DNA of 64,000 bases from Halobacteriales archaeon QH_7_65_31 (GTDB lineage Archaea > Halobacteriota > Halobacteria > Halobacteriales > Haloarculaceae), in NCBI GenBank assembly GCA_003021785.1, contig PXQU01000010.1:62001-126000 (forward strand), written 5' to 3'. The stretch's first letter is position 1; each line of letters opens with the position of its first letter. Below, one piece after another: positions 60,706 through 64,000 of this stretch. Below the pieces are notes generated by a model. The model was not told where the DNA came from. It did not search any database and worked only from the letters and a program-made list of their open reading frames with translations. Both the position numbers and the translations under genes were made by a program.

Positions 60706-61425
60706 ATGCGCGAGTTCGAGTTCGTCCTCCGGTACGAGCCGGGGACCGACCCGCTGATGGACGTGTTTCAGGAACACTCCGGACTGACGGCCCGCACCTC
60801 CGAGTGTACCACCACGACCGACGCGATGTGGCGTATCGACCATCTGCGTGGGCCGGCCCCGGCGATCAACGCCGCCGAGGAGATCTTCACCGACCACGAC
60901 CGCTGTAACGAGTGTCTCGACGATCACGCGTGTGACACCTATCGCGAGTACCACGTCCTCGACCGCGAGGCGACCAGCCTGACGGTGTACACCTACCGCC
61001 GGGAGATACAGGACTGCCACTCCGTGCCGTACATCGTCACCGACCACGTCGGCGAGGGAGCCGTCTTCGAAGCGAGTCGGACGGGCGGTGCGTACCGCTG
61101 GAAGGTGCTGTATCCGGAGGACCAGCCGATCAGTGAGCTGTACGACGCTATCGAGTCGGAGCTTCGCGACGGACTCACGCTCGACGTCTCACATCTGACG
61201 GAGGCCGGGCGCTGGGACCCGCTCCTGCGGGCCGAGGCACAGCTTTCACCGGACGCCCACGAGGTCCTCGGAACCGCCGCGGCCGCCGGCTACTACGAAC
61301 GCCCCCGGGAGACGACGGTCAGTGAGCTGAGCGACGAGCTTGACGTAGCTCGCTCCACGCTCCAGTACCGGCTCCGCAACGCCGAGGACACCGTCATCTC
61401 GCAGTTCGTCGAGGAACGCCGGTGA
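60706..61425 (+). CDS. Bacterio-opsin-activator-type HTH regulator
   Basis: A 239-aa haloarchaeal regulator. The C-terminal HTH_10 (Bat-type) is at about 185-235: AAAGYYERPRETTVSELSDE then LDVARSTLQYRLRNAE. The N-terminal half is an unassigned sensor-like domain with Cys in NECLDDHAC (about 66-74) and IQDC, which may be redox- or metal-responsive. TATA-like AACTATC near 60672. It sits just before an ABC exporter and may control it. The upstream 200 nt hold no gene. Confidence 0.85.
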   Translation: MREFEFVLRYEPGTDPLMDVFQEHSGLTARTSECTTTTDAMWRIDHLRGPAPAINAAEEIFTDHDRCNECLDDHACDTYREYHVLDREATSLTVYTYRREIQDCHSVPYIVTDHVGEGAVFEASRTGGAYRWKVLYPEDQPISELYDAIESELRDGLTLDVSHLTEAGRWDPLLRAEAQLSPDAHEVLGTAAAAGYYERPRETTVSELSDELDVARSTLQYRLRNAEDTVISQFVEERR

Positions 61426-61452
61426 CTTCCCTCGGTGAGACTCCCCGCTCGG

Positions 61453-61458
61453 TTTTAC
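61453..61458 (+). promoter_or_regulatory. TATA-like element for the ABC exporter pair
   Basis: TTTTAC, 25-30 nt upstream of GTG 61483. It argues for that start over the ATG-less frame upstream (open to 61435), and means the exporter has its own promoter after the regulator gene. Confidence 0.55.
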
Positions 61459-61482
61459 ACCATTCAGACCGTAGCGCCGGAC

Positions 61483-62253
61483 GTGACCGAACAGGTAATC
61501 AGGACCGACGGGTTACACAAGGCGTACGGCGGGGTGACGGCGCTCGACGCACTGGATCTCTCGGTCCCGGCGGGGGAGCTGTACGGCTTTCTCGGGCCGA
61601 ACGGCGCGGGTAAATCGACGACGATACGAATCCTGACGGGCCAGCTCACGCCCGATTCCGGCAGTGCCGAAGTGGCCGGTATCAATCCCGTCGCCGAGCC
61701 GGTTCGCGCTCGCGAACGGGTCGGTATTCTTCCGGAGAACGGGAGTCCACCGTCGTTTCTCACGGTGCGGGAGTACTTCGACTTCGTCGCCGAGGCGCGC
61801 GGGCTCGACTCCGTCGACGACCGCGTGGCGCGGTGGGCAGACCGGCTCGCCTTCGAGTCGAAGCTCGACACGCTGTGTACGGACCTCTCACAGGGTGAGC
61901 GACAGAAAACGCTCATCACCCAGGCGTTTCTCCACGAGCCGACGGTCGTCTTCATCGACGAGCCGCTGACGAACCTCGACCCCATCATCCAGGAGCGGGC
62001 GAAGCAGTTCTTCCAGACGTACGCCGAGGCGGGCAACACCGTCTTCCTCTCGACGCATTTCATCGCGACCGCACAGGAGATGTGTACGACGGTCGGGATC
62101 GTGAACCGGGGGCAGCTGCTGGACGAGCTTGACCCGAGAACGCTGGACGAGGAGACGCTGCTCGACCGCTTCTTTGCGACGGTCGATGCCGACGCCGCGG
62201 CCGTCGATTCCGCCGCTCCCGCCGACTCCGCGATGCTCGCGGGTGAGGAGTAG
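61483..62253 (+). CDS. ABC transporter ATP-binding protein (exporter type)
   Basis: A 256-aa ATPase: Walker A GPNGAGKST, signature LSQGERQK, Walker B VVFIDEPLTNLD and H-loop STHF. The family is the ABC-2-type exporter ATPase. GTG 61483 (VTEQVIRTDGL) is chosen by TATA spacing. The stop abuts the permease ATG, so the two are one operon. Substrate unknown. Confidence 0.92.
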   Translation: MTEQVIRTDGLHKAYGGVTALDALDLSVPAGELYGFLGPNGAGKSTTIRILTGQLTPDSGSAEVAGINPVAEPVRARERVGILPENGSPPSFLTVREYFDFVAEARGLDSVDDRVARWADRLAFESKLDTLCTDLSQGERQKTLITQAFLHEPTVVFIDEPLTNLDPIIQERAKQFFQTYAEAGNTVFLSTHFIATAQEMCTTVGIVNRGQLLDELDPRTLDEETLLDRFFATVDADAAAVDSAAPADSAMLAGEE

Positions 62254-63681
62254 ATGGTCTCGGCTCGGTATCTGTTCGATCAGCTGTTTCGCGAGGAGTG
62301 GCGGCTACACGCCCGACTGTTCGGCGGCTGGCGTTTCGCCGCGTTTCCGGCGTTCCTCGCCCTGCTCGCGGCCGGGACGGCCACCTTCTTCGCGATGGCC
62401 GGCTCCGAGACGGAGACGCTGCTCGCCGGGCTACACGTCGTCGTCGCGCTCGTCGGGCTACAGGTCGGCTCGATTGGTCTCGTGGGTCGGGACGCGCTCG
62501 GTGATCTGCTGGGCGACGTGACGCTGCTCGTCTACTCGGCCCGGACGCTGCCGGTGAGCGAGCGACGACTGCTCGCCGTCTTCGTCGCGAAGGACGTCCT
62601 CTACTACGCGCTCCTGTTCATCGCGCCGCTGGTCGTCGGAATCACGCCGCTCGTCGTCCTTGGCGGTCTCTCCGTCGAACTGCTCCCGCGACTGCTCGCG
62701 AGCGCGTGGCTCGCCTTCGCGTTCGGCGTCGGCGTCTCGCTGCTGTTCGTCGGGCTGGCGACGAAGAGCCGGCTCCTCGCCGCGCTGGCCGGGCTGGCCG
62801 TCGTCGCTGGCGTCGCCGTTCGTCCGGCAGCTGTCGTCGCCGTCACGCCGTTCGGTCTCTACACTGACCCGTCTGCCGTTCGGCTCGTCGGCTCCCTCGC
62901 TCTCCCGGTCGTTGCGGCGACCGTCGGCGTCTCGCTGTTCGAGTTCGACCGCGCGGGACAGACCCGGACGACGCGCAATCAGTTCCACCGACTCACCGCG
63001 CTGTTTGGCACGCGTGACGAACAGGGACTGCTCGCGAAGTCGCTGCTCGACGTGGCCCGCTCCTCGGGGAGCCTCTGGAAGGTGCTCCTCTCGCAGGGAC
63101 TCGTGTTCGGGGTCGTCGCGGTACTGCTCGGCTATCTTCCCGATATTCTCGTCGGCGTGCAGCCCTCGCCCGGGCTGACGCTCGGGTCGGTGCTCGCGCT
63201 CGGAGCCTTCACCACCTACAACTGGCTCTGTCAGTACGACGATACGGCCTTCTTCGGAACCTATCCGATCGACCTCGCGGCGGTGTTCGAGGCGAAGCTG
63301 CGGGCGTTTCTCCTGCTGGCGATCCCGGCCGGTGGCTTCTATCTCGCGCTCGGTGGGGTCGTCTTCGGGCCGAGTTCGATCCTCGTCGGCGCGGCGGTGT
63401 ACGTCCCGGTTTCCGTCTACGTGTTCGGCGTGACGGCTTACGTCGCCGGGCTTCGACCGACGGAGCTGCTGTTCGATACTCCCGTCTTCATGCTCTTCTC
63501 GGGTGCGATGATGGCGGTGTTGCTCCCGCTTGTCGTCCTCGCCGTCGCGTATCCGCTCGCGCCGGGGCGGATCTCTCTCGGAGCGACCCTCCTCGCCGCC
63601 GCTGCCGGCCTGTTCGGTCTCGTCGGCTACCGCCGCGCCGGGCCGAAGTGGACCGAACGAGCGCGTACCGGTGACCTGTGA
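62254..63681 (+). CDS. ABC transporter permease, multi-span
   Basis: A 475-aa membrane protein with about ten hydrophobic segments, in the position and size of the ABC-2 exporter permease. Starts [20 protein letters not shown] directly after the ATPase stop. No recognisable peptidase or solute motif; substrate unknown. Confidence 0.85.
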   Translation: MVSARYLFDQLFREEWRLHARLFGGWRFAAFPAFLALLAAGTATFFAMAGSETETLLAGLHVVVALVGLQVGSIGLVGRDALGDLLGDVTLLVYSARTLPVSERRLLAVFVAKDVLYYALLFIAPLVVGITPLVVLGGLSVELLPRLLASAWLAFAFGVGVSLLFVGLATKSRLLAALAGLAVVAGVAVRPAAVVAVTPFGLYTDPSAVRLVGSLALPVVAATVGVSLFEFDRAGQTRTTRNQFHRLTALFGTRDEQGLLAKSLLDVARSSGSLWKVLLSQGLVFGVVAVLLGYLPDILVGVQPSPGLTLGSVLALGAFTTYNWLCQYDDTAFFGTYPIDLAAVFEAKLRAFLLLAIPAGGFYLALGGVVFGPSSILVGAAVYVPVSVYVFGVTAYVAGLRPTELLFDTPVFMLFSGAMMAVLLPLVVLAVAYPLAPGRISLGATLLAAAAGLFGLVGYRRAGPKWTERARTGDL

Positions 63682-63725
63682 CGGCATTCGCCACGACTAA
63701 CATCACGGTGTCCGACAGTCTAGCT

Positions 63726-64000
63726 ATGTTTGACGAGCCACGTGCGGCATCGCCGAGCGAGACACCGGTGGCGCTCACGATTGCCGGAAGCGACTCTGGT
63801 GGCGGTGCTGGAATTCAGGCCGACAGCAAGACGATGGAGGCGACCGGCGCGTTCGCGACGACCGTCGTCACCGCCGTCACCGCACAGAACACGCGGGGCG
63901 TCGAGGACTCACGGCTCCTCGATAACGACGCCATCGCCGCCCAGTACGACGCCGTCACCGGTGACTTCGACGTGCGCGCGGCCAAGACGGGGATGCTCGC
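63726..64000 (+). CDS. thiD: Hydroxymethylpyrimidine (phosphate) kinase, N-terminus (runs off the right edge)
   Basis: The first 91 codons read [20 protein letters not shown] then [19 protein letters not shown], the signature start of ThiD, and later AAKTGMLA. ThiD phosphorylates HMP and HMP-P for thiamine. In archaea it is often fused to a ThiN domain, which would lie outside. A TATA-like GACTAACAT (63695-63703) is close to leaderless spacing. Confidence 0.9.
   Translation, partial: MFDEPRAASPSETPVALTIAGSDSGGGAGIQADSKTMEATGAFATTVVTAVTAQNTRGVEDSRLLDNDAIAAQYDAVTGDFDVRAAKTGML

Noticed and set aside
62458-63687. Long antisense frame over the ABC permease
   Set aside because: Arg/Glu/Asp low-complexity composition typical of antisense shadows; the plus-strand frame is a clear multi-span membrane protein.
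1-64000. tRNA, rRNA and CRISPR arrays
   Set aside because: I found no cloverleaf with a GTTC-type T arm in the intergenic gaps, no rRNA-like stretch and no spaced direct repeats of CRISPR form; the only regular repeats are coding (tatC1, larE). A tRNAscan or Infernal run would settle RNA genes.

Overview
The window is chromosomal DNA from a haloarchaeon (class Halobacteria). The evidence is high GC with strong G/C third-position bias, very acidic predicted proteins, many near-leaderless starts with a TATA-like element about 25-30 nt upstream, twin-arginine lipoproteins, and archaeal information-processing genes: TBP, PCNA, an RFC small-subunit-like clamp-loader ATPase, PolD small subunit, PriL, L15e, a SAMP2-like ubiquitin modifier and NucS. 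I see no rRNA, tRNA or CRISPR array. The genus cannot be fixed from sequence reading alone.

Layout. 0-5.6 kb: a thiamine-type ABC permease running off the left edge, its Tat lipoprotein binding protein, an AI-2E-family membrane protein, and two divergent tandem-rhodanese sulfurtransferases. 5.8-6.3 kb: an antitoxin plus a frameshifted RelE-type toxin. 6.3-8.9 kb: threonine ammonia-lyase, prephenate dehydratase and a small secreted His-rich protein. 8.9-15.2 kb: a complete 2-oxoacid dehydrogenase operon (E1alpha, E1beta, E2, E3) with lipoyl synthase just upstream. 15.3-15.7 kb: a VapB antitoxin with a decayed VapC. 16-19.6 kb: divergent Tat translocase genes, a double TatC and a single TatC with an acidic 12-residue tandem repeat. 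19.6-25 kb: a frameshifted methyltransferase, TBP, tRNA and rRNA methyltransferases, a CopG regulator and a queuosine-type transporter. 25 kb: a transposon-end remnant written into the 3' end of a PIN toxin gene that has a UPF0175-type partner.

26-40 kb is rich in replication and repair genes: PCNA, RFC-like ATPase, PolD small subunit, a Ski2/Hel308-like helicase and MutS, with LarE, signal peptidase I and a nucleotidyltransferase pair between them. 40-49 kb holds a PiT-type permease, an M29 aminopeptidase, a duplicated matrixin-like lipoprotein, a UDP-GlcNAc 2-epimerase-like protein lacking the usual N-terminus, L15e, three small membrane proteins and NucS. 49.1-49.7 kb is an AT-rich island with one lipoprotein. 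51-57 kb carries a tight glutaredoxin / Cys-less peroxiredoxin-like / TsaC operon, a lone Cas4-like protein, a phosphohexomutase, and PriL followed by SAMP2. 57-64 kb holds LeuRS, a bacterio-opsin-activator-type regulator, an ABC exporter pair and the start of thiD.

The best functional modules are the 2-oxoacid dehydrogenase operon with its lipoylation enzyme, and the Tat translocase pair, which would export the four twin-arginine lipoproteins or precursors seen or suspected here. Thiamine-related genes lie at both edges, and TPP is the cofactor of the E1 enzyme. I found no clear large undescribed system. The best leads are the nucleotidyltransferase/small-protein pair, the SAMP2 with residues after its diglycine, the His-rich secreted protein, the Cys-less peroxiredoxin operon, and several clean single-base frameshifts.
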